Source: Bacteroidota bacterium (lineage in GTDB: Bacteria > Bacteroidota > Bacteroidia > Bacteroidales > Cfx3-03). Taken from it: a stretch of 64,000 nucleotides of DNA. A program made the position numbers and the translations under genes. This document shows, piece after piece, positions 29,301-36,128 of this stretch. The stretch lies in assembly GCA_013390605.1 (NCBI GenBank), contig JACAUB010000001.1, positions 2,161,787 through 2,225,786 of the forward strand. The letters run 5' to 3'. Position 1 is the stretch's first letter, and every line of letters starts with the position of its first letter. A model generated the notes under the pieces. It searched no databases and was not told the origin of the DNA. It saw nothing but the letters and a program-made list of their open reading frames with translations.

Positions 29301-30055
29301 GCCATCTTACCGCTTAAGGCGTTGATAATATTTGGGGCATTAGACGCAGAAAGTTCTGCTCCTTTTACTGATTCCTGCGAGTATCCTATTGCTTTTTTAG
29401 CTCTCGACAATCCCAAAGCTGTAACTACAACTTCATCCAGTTGGACGTTCTTTGAAGTTAACTCTACATTAATTAATGTTCGACCATTAATTGGTTCCTT
29501 GACTGTATTCATTCCTATAAATGAAAATTCAAGTACCGTTGTTGCATTGGGTACTTTAAGGGAATAATGCCCATTGGCATCAGTAATAGTACCACTTGAT
29601 GTACCTACTATCCTGACACTTACACCCACCAAAAGCTCCTTGGTTTTTGCGTCTGTAACAGTACCTGTTATAACTTTTTGTTGGAGTAGTACTTTCGGCA
29701 TAATTACAATCAGATTGTTCTCCAGAAGTTTGAATCCAATATCTGATTTGTCAAATACTTCACTCAAAATCTCATTTAAAGGTTGTTGATTGACATGAAG
29801 GCTGACCGTCTTATCGAAGTTCAAATAATCATCACTATATAAGAATTTATAATGACTCTCCTTCTCTATAACCGAAAAAAGATTTCTTAAAGATATATTT
29901 TCACTTTGAATAGTCAACCTTTCACTTTGCGAATGTCCCTCTGCATAAATGTTGAGAAAACTAAACATGATCAATAAAGTAGATATCCTCATAATTTTCA
30001 GAAATTTAATTGCAAAATTAGATCTCCAGACATAATTTTCTGTTTTAATTTTCAT
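26393..30055 (-). CDS. SusC/RagA TonB-dependent transporter with N-terminal STN signalling domain
   Basis: 1220 residues. The signal region (about 15-45) is followed by a secretin/TonB N-terminal domain (RLTIQSENISLRNLFSVIEKE, LNEILSEVFD), a carboxypeptidase-like beta-sandwich (VITGTVTDAKTKELLVGVSVRI), the plug with GGRGANGVVLITTKKG, and a C-terminal barrel ending in SVEIRVSF. The STN domain is diagnostic of transducers that contact a FecR anti-sigma factor, which is encoded next upstream. It imports oligosaccharide in a TonB-dependent way and reports substrate presence to the ECF sigma factor. No housekeeping -7 element precedes it, as expected for an ECF-driven gene. Confidence 0.95.
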   Translation of the reverse strand: MKIKTENYVWRSNFAIKFLKIMRISTLLIMFSFLNIYAEGHSQSERLTIQSENISLRNLFSVIEKESHYKFLYSDDYLNFDKTVSLHVNQQPLNEILSEVFDKSDIGFKLLENNLIVIMPKVLLQQKVITGTVTDAKTKELLVGVSVRIVGTSSGTITDANGHYSLKVPNATTVLEFSFIGMNTVKEPINGRTLINVELTSKNVQLDEVVVTALGLSRAKKAIGYSQESVKGAELSASNAPNIINALSGKMAGINITSPNGVDGGTTRIIIGGNNTIQGDNQPLIIVDGMPLANEISGSAADITAPQDWGSAINMINSQDIDEISVLKGPAAAALYGGRGANGVVLITTKKGSKRQGLGIDYNFSYKTVDPYRYLKLQNEYGTGGMVSLNSPQYQKDGSGNPMLTDGWTQSFVDQTTGTGPFGVDTWNQVSWPGNGVSWGHKMDGTMIKWWDGSTRADVPQPNNMKLLYRNGSQTSHNVAISGGNEWGTMRVSYTRLDNNSIFPNSGFNQNTFNLGGNIKVSKRLSFTVNASYFDKTYNNAPMLGNSDVGSWQKRLLYNVGRDYSGDDVTHYMNADGSRNSLSGIPWVGNNLYQMWNIMENNTSQYSRKLLSSVQANYQATDFLDIMFRASLDNNNNEAKTVNNPTDAAGFVGGSYSHGLSRDYANNIDFLATFHKDNIKNSNINAKLSLGGTSFQRSMYSISGSTPGTQYSLPYLNYFGNYTGTVQTSQIPSESWYDKKLNSVYGFLNLSYKSYLFLDVTARNDWSSTLPKGEWSYFFPSVSGSFLFSDVIQLPEFISFGKLRLAWAEGATDNDPYRINTTYSVGSFAGQPTSFLPTSLPALHYKPAINNTADIGIELGFLKNRISLDARYYHGRSKNQILSSPLPTTSGVNSVIVNSGVLENSGVEFILKGKPIENKNFKWDIAFNFAHNSNKLLSLSSGLDRVDMNSIWGNNGVFISAVVGQQFGSIMGYDYVYDPKTHLPILQDAAMLAKNGYPASMLGCVYETTQQSGKMSPIGNTTPKLTGGVTNTFTFKNGFSISSLIDYKLGGQIWSGTYATMMQQGTAPETLKERDGGGLPYTTPDGTQTNWGVVLPGVYPDGTVNKVVVHYYYKYMGYGVWSSGPDNQNWIHSTGVLTDSWVKLRELSLNYMLPDKLVKKTKVFQSATISLVGRDLFYLYSSLPDNINPEGVNGAGNAQGIEFSSLPNSRSLSVEIRVSF

Positions 30056-30062
30056 ACTTTTG
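30055..30062 (+). promoter_or_regulatory. Candidate + strand -7 element antisense to the susC start
   Basis: TACTTTTG, an exact TAnnTTTG match overlapping the susC start codon but pointing away from susC. The -33 side is not convincing. Its interest comes from the same-direction terminator about 70 bases downstream. Confidence 0.35.
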
Positions 30063-30067
30063 TAGTG

Positions 30068-30162
30068 TTAATTTTTTAAATAGTAATGTCTTATCGTCAA
30101 ATAAAGCATTACGTTAACGTTCATATTACCGGTGAATGCTCTAACATTCGCCGGTTTTTTGT
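30068..30162 (+). ncRNA. Predicted cis-antisense small RNA opposite the susC leader
   Basis: No + strand gene exists here, yet a + strand -7 element (30055-30062) is followed by a textbook + strand terminator (30128-30161) in the fecR-susC gap. The product would be a ~95-nt RNA complementary to the susC 5' untranslated region. Bacteroides polysaccharide loci with ECF/FecR control are known to carry cis-encoded antisense sRNAs at this location that repress susC homologues. The terminator is seen directly; transcription and function are inferred. Confidence 0.4.
30128..30161 (+). terminator. Orphan + strand terminator between fecR and susC
   Basis: ACCGGTGAATG (30128-30138) pairs with CATTCGCCGGT (30145-30155) over 11 bp with one G-U, loop CTCTAA, then TTTTTGTTTT. 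The minus strand has no T tract after this stem, so it cannot serve the flanking minus-strand genes. Confidence 0.75.
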
Positions 30163-30207
30163 TTTATAGGTTTTCATTTCAGCATAGGCATCATGTTTTT
30201 ATAATTA

Positions 30208-31302
30208 TTATCTGTTTTTAATGATTATTGAATCTTTAATAATAGTATAGTTAAAAGGCACCGGATAACTTAAAGCTTTTAGAGCCTGTTCTATCGATTC
30301 CTTATCAAATGTTCCACTGAATCTTGCTTTTTTGAGCCGCTCGCTTTCGATATTAATTTTTACAGCAAACCAACGTTCCATTCTTTTAGAAAGGTTTTCT
30401 AACGTTTCTTTCTCAAATAAGAGTTTGCCTTCTTTCCAGAAAACTTGAACTTGTGGATTTATTGATTCTTCAACAATCATATTTGTCTGGTTTCGATTGG
30501 CAATTCTTTCAAGTTCCTCAATTGTTTCAGTCTTATTGATGCGCTTCTCTTTAAGTTCTGAAATATTTAATCGCTTGTAATTTTTAAAATAGGTCGCAGA
30601 TTGATTCGGTAAAAGCAATATTTGTTTAACTGCATTTTCTTTATCGATCAATGTTTCAATTGCTATTTTCCCTCTAACCAATGTCGTTTGAATAGTATTA
30701 TCATTGGCATAAGCTTTAAGGTTAAAAGCAGTACCGATTACTTTAATATTAATATTTGAAGTATGTACCGTGATATTTCTGTTAGGGATCTTTTTAAAAT
30801 CAAAAAATGCTTCACCTTCGAGATAGAAATTAATTTTTGATTTTTTTAAATTTACAGGGTACCTTAATTTGGTACAAGAATTAACCCAGATAACCGAGCT
30901 ATCGGCAAGTATTATTTTTGATTTTTCACCAGCATTGGTAGTTATTTCTGTAAATAAGTCATCTCTTGAAAATTTATCCGGAAGTATTAATGTAAATAAT
31001 TGATAAACTCCGACTAACATCAGAAAAACAGCAGCTATTCTGAGTATCCACTGAAGCGGTGACAAACTTTCTTTTTCAGATTCATCTTCATCTTCACTGA
31101 AATTCCTTAATCTAAAAATATGATAATCTTTTTCATCAACAGGTTCGCTTTCTTTCATCGCATTGCTTAATGCCCATGCCTGTTTGAGTTGCTTAAACGT
31201 TTCAAAATTAGCCTTATCAAACAGAATCCAATCATGTAATTCCTTTGATTCTTGCGTATCGAGTTCGCCTTTTAAATATTGTATGATTTTTTCTTCGTTC
31301 AT
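30208..31302 (-). CDS. FecR-type anti-sigma factor
   Basis: 364 residues from MNEEKIIQYLKGELDTQESKELHDW; two in-frame ATGs lie 9 and 27 bases upstream, and I prefer the one at which the family N-terminus begins. The cytoplasmic anti-sigma part (1-80) is followed by one membrane helix (about 88-112, WILRIAAVFLMLVGVYQLFTL) and the periplasmic FecR domain (TEITTNAGEKSKIILADSSVIWVNSCTKLRYP, then EGEAFFDF). A C-terminal STN-interacting domain ends with EQALKALSYPVPFNYTI. It holds the adjacent sigma factor inactive until SusC signals through its STN domain. Confidence 0.92.
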   Translation of the reverse strand: MNEEKIIQYLKGELDTQESKELHDWILFDKANFETFKQLKQAWALSNAMKESEPVDEKDYHIFRLRNFSEDEDESEKESLSPLQWILRIAAVFLMLVGVYQLFTLILPDKFSRDDLFTEITTNAGEKSKIILADSSVIWVNSCTKLRYPVNLKKSKINFYLEGEAFFDFKKIPNRNITVHTSNINIKVIGTAFNLKAYANDNTIQTTLVRGKIAIETLIDKENAVKQILLLPNQSATYFKNYKRLNISELKEKRINKTETIEELERIANRNQTNMIVEESINPQVQVFWKEGKLLFEKETLENLSKRMERWFAVKINIESERLKKARFSGTFDKESIEQALKALSYPVPFNYTIIKDSIIIKNR

Positions 31303-31360
31303 GACTTTCATTCTATATGGATAACACAAAAAACAATAATAACCCTTGCTGGAAAATGCT

Positions 31361-31960
31361 CTATTTTTGAAAATAATTTATTATACTAAATATCAAAATG
31401 ATATAATGGAGTAATTTTTCCCGGATAAGCTTAAGTGCATAGGTAATATGACCCTCAACTGTTTTCACTGAGATATTGAGCGTTTCAGCTATCTTAGAAT
31501 TAGATAAGCTTTCATTCCTGCTCAGTAAAAAAACTTCCTTGCACCGAATAGGCAAAGCATTTATGACATCATTGACAATTGTTTCCAGTTCATGTGTGAG
31601 TAAAATATCCCAACTCGAATCGGCCAGCACTTCATAATTTAAATGAAGTTCAATATCATAAACCGAAGAAAAAGAGATAGTATTGGTTTCTTGTTTTAAT
31701 TGACGGAGATAGTTTAATGAAAGGTTGCGTACGATCGTTAACAGATATGAAATAATGCAACTGTTTTCTAACAGTTGATTTCGTTTTTGCCATAACCGGA
31801 AGATCGCATCGCTTGAAATCTCCTTTGCAATTTCCCTGTCTTTAACAAATTCGATAGAAAACGCCACTAATCTTTTGAAATACAATTCGTAAATCAGTTT
31901 AAGGACTCTCTCATCATCTGCTTCTAAAAGGAGTAAAATCTTTTTATCTATTTCGGACAT
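31361..31960 (-). CDS. ECF-type RNA polymerase sigma factor
   Basis: 199 residues from MSEIDKKILLLLEADD. An upstream ATG at 32002 is rejected because the likely -7 element (31991-31998) lies inside that extension. Sigma region 2 is seen in LIYELYFKRLVAFSIEFVKDREIAKEISSDAIFRLWQKR and region 4 in VINALPIRCKEVFLLSRNESLSNSKIAETLNISVKTVEGHITYALKLIREKL. This is the Bacteroidetes branch paired with FecR and SusC. It probably directs transcription of susCD and perhaps the nearby hydrolases. A hydrophobic C-terminal tail (LLHYIILIFSIINYF) is common in this branch. Confidence 0.93.
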   Translation of the reverse strand: MSEIDKKILLLLEADDERVLKLIYELYFKRLVAFSIEFVKDREIAKEISSDAIFRLWQKRNQLLENSCIISYLLTIVRNLSLNYLRQLKQETNTISFSSVYDIELHLNYEVLADSSWDILLTHELETIVNDVINALPIRCKEVFLLSRNESLSNSKIAETLNISVKTVEGHITYALKLIREKLLHYIILIFSIINYFQK

Positions 31961-32619
31961 CTCTCTACTTAATTTGTGATTTGGTCTGAACAAATGTATC
32001 AAATTTTAAATGTAATTATTCTAAAAAAGATGATCTACTGTAAGGCTAATCTAATTTATTAACACATAATAAATTGTTAATTGTCAAGCAATAATTTTAT
32101 CAGTTTCTTTATCAATTTCTCGAGTATTGCTTGGATCAATAGCAAACTCACAAATTAATAAATCAAGCTTCAAAGTGTTATTATAGATCAATTTCATACT
32201 CGAAATTAATTCTCTATATTTGCTCACAATGAGGACTAAAGCATCCTAATTACATGAAATTAATTTTACCTTTGATATTAAAAATATGCCAAAGAAATCT
32301 ATTCGGGTTTTGTTAAGGCTAGAAAAGATTTTATTCTGTAATACGTTAATAATAAAATATTTAACACTATGACCGATCTTAAAAATCATGTTTAGATAAT
32401 TAGTCGCATAATCATCTAAAATTATGTTTTTCAATGAAATAGCCTGATTTATTTATACTTTTTTTCTTGATAAACAAATATTTATTCCATTCTTTAACAG
32501 AGCATTGTTATTCAGCCACAATCATTTCAATAAAAAACAATATCTTTAAAGGAAATTTAAATTCCAATTCGTTACGCTCAATGATACTAAAATAATCAAT
32601 ATTTTAAAGACTAACAGCT
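31961..32619. other. Intergenic region upstream of the ECF sigma gene, no gene
   Basis: About 660 AT-rich bases between the sigma gene (-) and the glycosidase/FGE-fold gene (+). It contains a minus-strand -7 element TACATTTG (31998-31991) for the sigma gene and a small palindrome, AATTTATTA with TAATAAATT at 32053-32075, of doubtful meaning. A 62-codon minus-strand frame at 32246-32434 has no gene-like features. No clear + strand promoter is seen. Confidence 0.55.
31991..31998 (-). promoter_or_regulatory. Candidate -7 element of the ECF sigma gene
   Basis: On the minus strand TACATTTG, 31 bases upstream of the chosen ATG at 31960, which argues against the longer reading from 32002. Confidence 0.5.
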
Positions 32620-35394
32620 ATGAAGATTTACAGCTATTATCTGATTTGTTGTGTTTTAATCACTCTGTGTACTCAAACTCAGGCACAGTCTATCACCAAC
32701 CTTACATTAACAACCGATAACGGATTGTTTGTATCAACGGTTGCCAACTCAAAAGGTGAAATCATAACATTACTTGAAAAAGTTCCATTGTTTACCTTAA
32801 AAGTTAATAATAAGCTCACAACAATAAAGACAGCAACGTACTCTGAGGAAAAGAAAGAGTATAATTGTAAATTCACATGGCCCATAGATGCTGAAGTAAA
32901 AATCGACTATACAACACATGAGGTTTGGAAAGCAGCTATCAAGTTAACAAACACTTCCTCCAAAGACACGTTAGATATTTCAAATATTGTGCCTTTTGGT
33001 CAGAATGAAAAAAATATCCACATAACTGCCGAAGGACCTGCATCCCTAACAAGAGCCCAATTATTCAGACCCGGTTTAGGTGCACTCAATATTATTCTAC
33101 CGGATAACGCATGGGAACTTGGGTATGGAGCAATACCGCTGAACAATACATTCTCACTTTGTGCACTATCCAGAAGAACTGATTCGAAAGCAAAAGCCCA
33201 AAACAGAAGATTTAAAACAATTTTGCCTCCTGGAGCTTCTGTTGAGTATTCATTATGGATAGATAATTATAAAGACGAGTGGCAAAACGGACTCAAACAA
33301 GTTTTTCAAAAACGAATGCTTTTTGACCTCCCCTATTTCGACAGTACGCTCTATCAACGAAATGATTTAAAATGGATCAGAAACAAATATCTCATTTCTC
33401 TTAACTTCTCATGGGATCACACTTTTTATGATGCACAAAAAGGGAAATATGGTTTATATGATCATCTTTTCAATGCACAACGTCTTCTCGGAGGTTATGA
33501 TATCTATGCCATGTGGCCTACCTGGCCACGATTGGGTCTGGACCAACGTAATCAATGGGATCTTTACTCAGATCTGCCCGGAGGATTAAAAAAGATTAGA
33601 GACTTAGTCGCATTGGCAAAAAAGAACGGAACACATTTCTTTATTGAATTTAATCCATGGGATCAGAGTACACGTAAAGAAGATCCCTACAAAGGGATGG
33701 CTCGTCTGATTCAACAAACAGATGCTGATGGTGTTGTATTGGATACACAAGGTTCATCAAGCACAGCACTTCAACATGCCGCCGATAGTATAAAAAAAGG
33801 TGTTATCATGTATAGCGAAGGAATGGCTGTCGTAAAAGACATGCCAGGTATTGTTTCAGGAAGAGTACACGATGCGATCTACCTTTCCCCTCCACTTAAT
33901 ATGAATAAGCTGATTAAACCAGAATTTGCTATTTTCAGAGTACTGCAACTCAGTCAGGGACCGATCCATCGCGAAGTCGCGATATCGCTCTTTAATGGTT
34001 ATGGAAATGAGATGAACACGATGGCTCCCGGTCGTCCTGAATGGATGGAAGAAGAGTTTCGCTTTTTAGGTAAAGCCACCAAAATATTAAGAGAAAACAC
34101 ATCAGCATTTTTAAGCCAGGAATGGAAGCCATTGCTACCGACACTGAAAGACAGTATCTGGGTTAATAGCTTTCCAACACAACAAAAAACTATATATACC
34201 ATACTTAGTTTTGCTCCATCAGGTCATATCGGACCTATGTTTGAGATTAAGAAAGATAGTTCATCTCACTTTGTCAGTCTTTGGAATCATGAAGAACTAG
34301 AACCTGTTAACAAGGATGGTAAGTGGATGGCACCCGTAAAAGTAATGAGCTTTAATCAGACGTGGAAAGATACACGCGAAGAGGGAAATGTAGATGTGGT
34401 AGCCCAACTTCCAAAATTAATCAATGCCAGATTAAAATCTGATATCCTTAATATTTCCACAAAAATAGGTGATAGTATTTGTATCTGGGCTGGAAATCCA
34501 AGTTATGAAAAGATTCCCTATGTGATAAAAACAGGAAATCAAACAGTAAAGCTATACAATCTCTTTGGACGATACGAAGGGAAAATTGTAATACAACTTT
34601 TTGCAGCAAAAGAGTTATTAGACGAACGCATACTCAATCTTAAGGAAGGATCAGCACGAATAATTTCTGAAACGAAACGTACAAAGAATTACCCTGTAGC
34701 TCCTGAAGGGATGGTGCAGATACCTTCTGGCGAATTTATGTTTAATCCAACCAATGACGATAATTTCATACCCTATCCAGAAGATTCAGGAAAAATTAAA
34801 GTCGAATCTTTTTATCTCGATGTTTATCCGGTAACAAATGAACAGTTCTATCAATTTTTGAAAGCTACAGAGTACATTCCATCTGATCCACAGAATTTTT
34901 TAAAACATTGGGAAGCTGATAAATATATAGAAAGCGAAAAAGATTATCCGGTGGTTTGGATCAATAGTAAGGATGCAGCTAAATATTGTGAATGGGCTGG
35001 TAAACGATTACCCAGCGAAAAAGAGTGGCAATGGGCAGCACAAGGTCCGAAAGGATTTCTATGGCCATGGGGCAATAGCTTCGATCCAACCCGTTGTAAT
35101 AATGCCTCGGGCAAACCCACTGCCGTAAATGCCTTCGAAACCGGAATAAGTCCTTTTGGTGTTAAAGATATGGTCGGCAATGTCTGGCAGCTCACAAATG
35201 ATCTGTATGATAATGGCAGTCACTACTTCACAATAATTCGTGGAGGAAGTTTCTATAAGCCCACATCAAGCTGGTGGTATATTAAAGGTGGTCCACAACC
35301 ATTGAATCAACGACAAATGCTATTAATTGTAGGTCCTGGTTTAGATCGAAATGCAACGGTTGGTTTCCGTTGTGCTGCAGATGTTAAACCGTAG
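32620..35394 (+). CDS. Secreted two-domain protein: glycosidase-like TIM barrel plus FGE/SUMF1-fold domain
   Basis: 924 residues with signal peptide (MKIYSYYLICCVLITLCTQTQAQ). Residues ~25-240 look like a beta-sandwich. Residues ~250-500 resemble a glycoside hydrolase barrel, with FFIEFNPWDQ, DADGVVLDTQGSSS (candidate catalytic Asp) and IMYSEGMAVV (candidate Glu); I do not recognise the GH family. Residues ~690-924 form an FGE/SUMF1-like domain: PEGMVQIPSGEFMF, VYPVTNEQFYQFLK, RLPSEKEWQWAAQG, DMVGNVWQL, ATVGFRCA. The paired catalytic cysteines of true formylglycine-generating enzyme are not found after GGSF, so it is probably not a sulfatase activator. It lies beside the sigma/FecR genes of the polysaccharide locus. 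Confidence 0.7.
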   Translation: MKIYSYYLICCVLITLCTQTQAQSITNLTLTTDNGLFVSTVANSKGEIITLLEKVPLFTLKVNNKLTTIKTATYSEEKKEYNCKFTWPIDAEVKIDYTTHEVWKAAIKLTNTSSKDTLDISNIVPFGQNEKNIHITAEGPASLTRAQLFRPGLGALNIILPDNAWELGYGAIPLNNTFSLCALSRRTDSKAKAQNRRFKTILPPGASVEYSLWIDNYKDEWQNGLKQVFQKRMLFDLPYFDSTLYQRNDLKWIRNKYLISLNFSWDHTFYDAQKGKYGLYDHLFNAQRLLGGYDIYAMWPTWPRLGLDQRNQWDLYSDLPGGLKKIRDLVALAKKNGTHFFIEFNPWDQSTRKEDPYKGMARLIQQTDADGVVLDTQGSSSTALQHAADSIKKGVIMYSEGMAVVKDMPGIVSGRVHDAIYLSPPLNMNKLIKPEFAIFRVLQLSQGPIHREVAISLFNGYGNEMNTMAPGRPEWMEEEFRFLGKATKILRENTSAFLSQEWKPLLPTLKDSIWVNSFPTQQKTIYTILSFAPSGHIGPMFEIKKDSSSHFVSLWNHEELEPVNKDGKWMAPVKVMSFNQTWKDTREEGNVDVVAQLPKLINARLKSDILNISTKIGDSICIWAGNPSYEKIPYVIKTGNQTVKLYNLFGRYEGKIVIQLFAAKELLDERILNLKEGSARIISETKRTKNYPVAPEGMVQIPSGEFMFNPTNDDNFIPYPEDSGKIKVESFYLDVYPVTNEQFYQFLKATEYIPSDPQNFLKHWEADKYIESEKDYPVVWINSKDAAKYCEWAGKRLPSEKEWQWAAQGPKGFLWPWGNSFDPTRCNNASGKPTAVNAFETGISPFGVKDMVGNVWQLTNDLYDNGSHYFTIIRGGSFYKPTSSWWYIKGGPQPLNQRQMLLIVGPGLDRNATVGFRCAADVKP

Positions 35395-35747
35395 GTCGAA
35401 CAGAAATAATTCTTTAAAATCCATTTATCTGATAGCCTAATGGATTAATCGGCCATCTTCAATATATAAGTGATTATAAAGGTGATAATTCCAATTAAAA
35501 ACAACTGATAGCAAAACGCTGGCAGAACTTCAGGCATGAAAGAGCATTTAACCTCTCAATAGGAGATTTCAGAAATTTGTGCATTTAAAGAATCATTCCA
35601 CAAAGAGGCTATTTTTCTTTATCCTTATTTTTGCCTTTCAAAATCATTTTTATGATTTTATACTTTTCGTAATACGTTTTTGTCAAAACCAGACCAACGC
35701 TATATTTGTCGGAAAATTTACTTTTATCTTCATTCTTATCACGCCAT

Positions 35748-35963
35748 AAGCAAATGATAAATCACTTCAATATCTCCTCAATACTCGATCTATGTAGATG
35801 GGTTTGTCCATAGTATCTCCATACTTTGTCCATACTTCCTCCATAGTTAGTCCATATTTATAAAGTATGGACTAACTATGGACAAACCATTGAGAAAGGG
35901 TCGACAAAGTTTTGACAAATCCTTCTATTTAGGAAAATCATAGAAGTGATTTACCATCTGTTT
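35748..35963. repeat. ~216-bp element with 24-base terminal inverted repeats around a TCCATA/TATGGA array
   Basis: The outer arms at 35748-35771 and 35940-35963 are inverted repeats identical at 20 of 24 positions, with core TAAATCACTTC / GAAGTGATTTA. Near the centre, a 17-bp perfect inverted repeat pairs 35840-35856 with 35866-35882. Alternatively, GGTTTGTCCATAG (35801-35813) pairs with CTATGGACAAACC (35876-35888). It is non-coding. MITE-like in form, but no target duplication is clear. Confidence 0.6.
35807..35893. repeat. 11-bp-period array: five TCCATA units then two to three inverted TATGGA units
   Basis: TCCATA begins at 35807, 35818, 35829, 35840 and 35851, exactly 11 bases apart. The inverted motif TATGGA begins at 35866 and 35877, also 11 apart, with a degenerate third copy (CATTGA) at 35888. 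Unit consensus on the second orientation is TATGGA(C/G)nnA(C/G). The period is close to one helical turn and is not a multiple of three. Confidence 0.85.
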
Positions 35964-36128
35964 TGATCAAGAAAAAAAGTTGAGACTATAAAGAATCGGG
36001 ATAGTATACTGCATACGAAAGCAGCCATTTTTAAATCTATAAAAAACTTGCCAAATAACAATTTCGACCTGCTATTTATCCTATAAAAATCAGATTTGGA
36101 AGGTCGAAATTCAACGCATAATCGTTTT

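Larger units (their letters stand above)
35395..36128. other. 734-base non-coding region containing a symmetrical repeat element
   Basis: No ORF of note. It contains a small AT hairpin (about 35639-35660), the symmetrical element 35748-35963 listed separately, an 11-base inverted pair TTTGTCAAAAC (35680-35690) / GTTTTGACAAA (35909-35919), and an inverted pair ATTTCGACCT (36061-36070) / AGGTCGAAAT (36101-36110) close to the end of the peptidase gene. It lies between the polysaccharide locus and an unrelated peptidase. Confidence 0.6.

Noticed and set aside
28673..29789. Several + strand ORFs inside susC
   Set aside because: They are antisense frames of a strongly conserved gene, with no independent support.
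31961..32002. Longer ECF sigma reading from 32002
   Set aside because: The likely -7 element at 31991-31998 falls inside it, so this ATG would precede the transcript.
32053..32075. Palindrome AATTTATTA/TAATAAATT as an operator
   Set aside because: Made only of A and T apart from the loop in a very AT-rich region; chance occurrence is likely.
32074..32091. Possible further Rex site near 32075
   Set aside because: TTGTTAA is present, but the second half-site CAAGCAA mismatches at three of seven positions.
32246..32434. 62-codon minus-strand ORF in the sigma upstream region
   Set aside because: Low-complexity AT-rich translation, no ribosome site or promoter, no recognisable domain.
35807..35893. 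CRISPR-like repeat array
   Set aside because: The repeat period is 11 bases with a 6-base core and no room for spacers, the orientation flips in the middle, and no cas gene is in the window.
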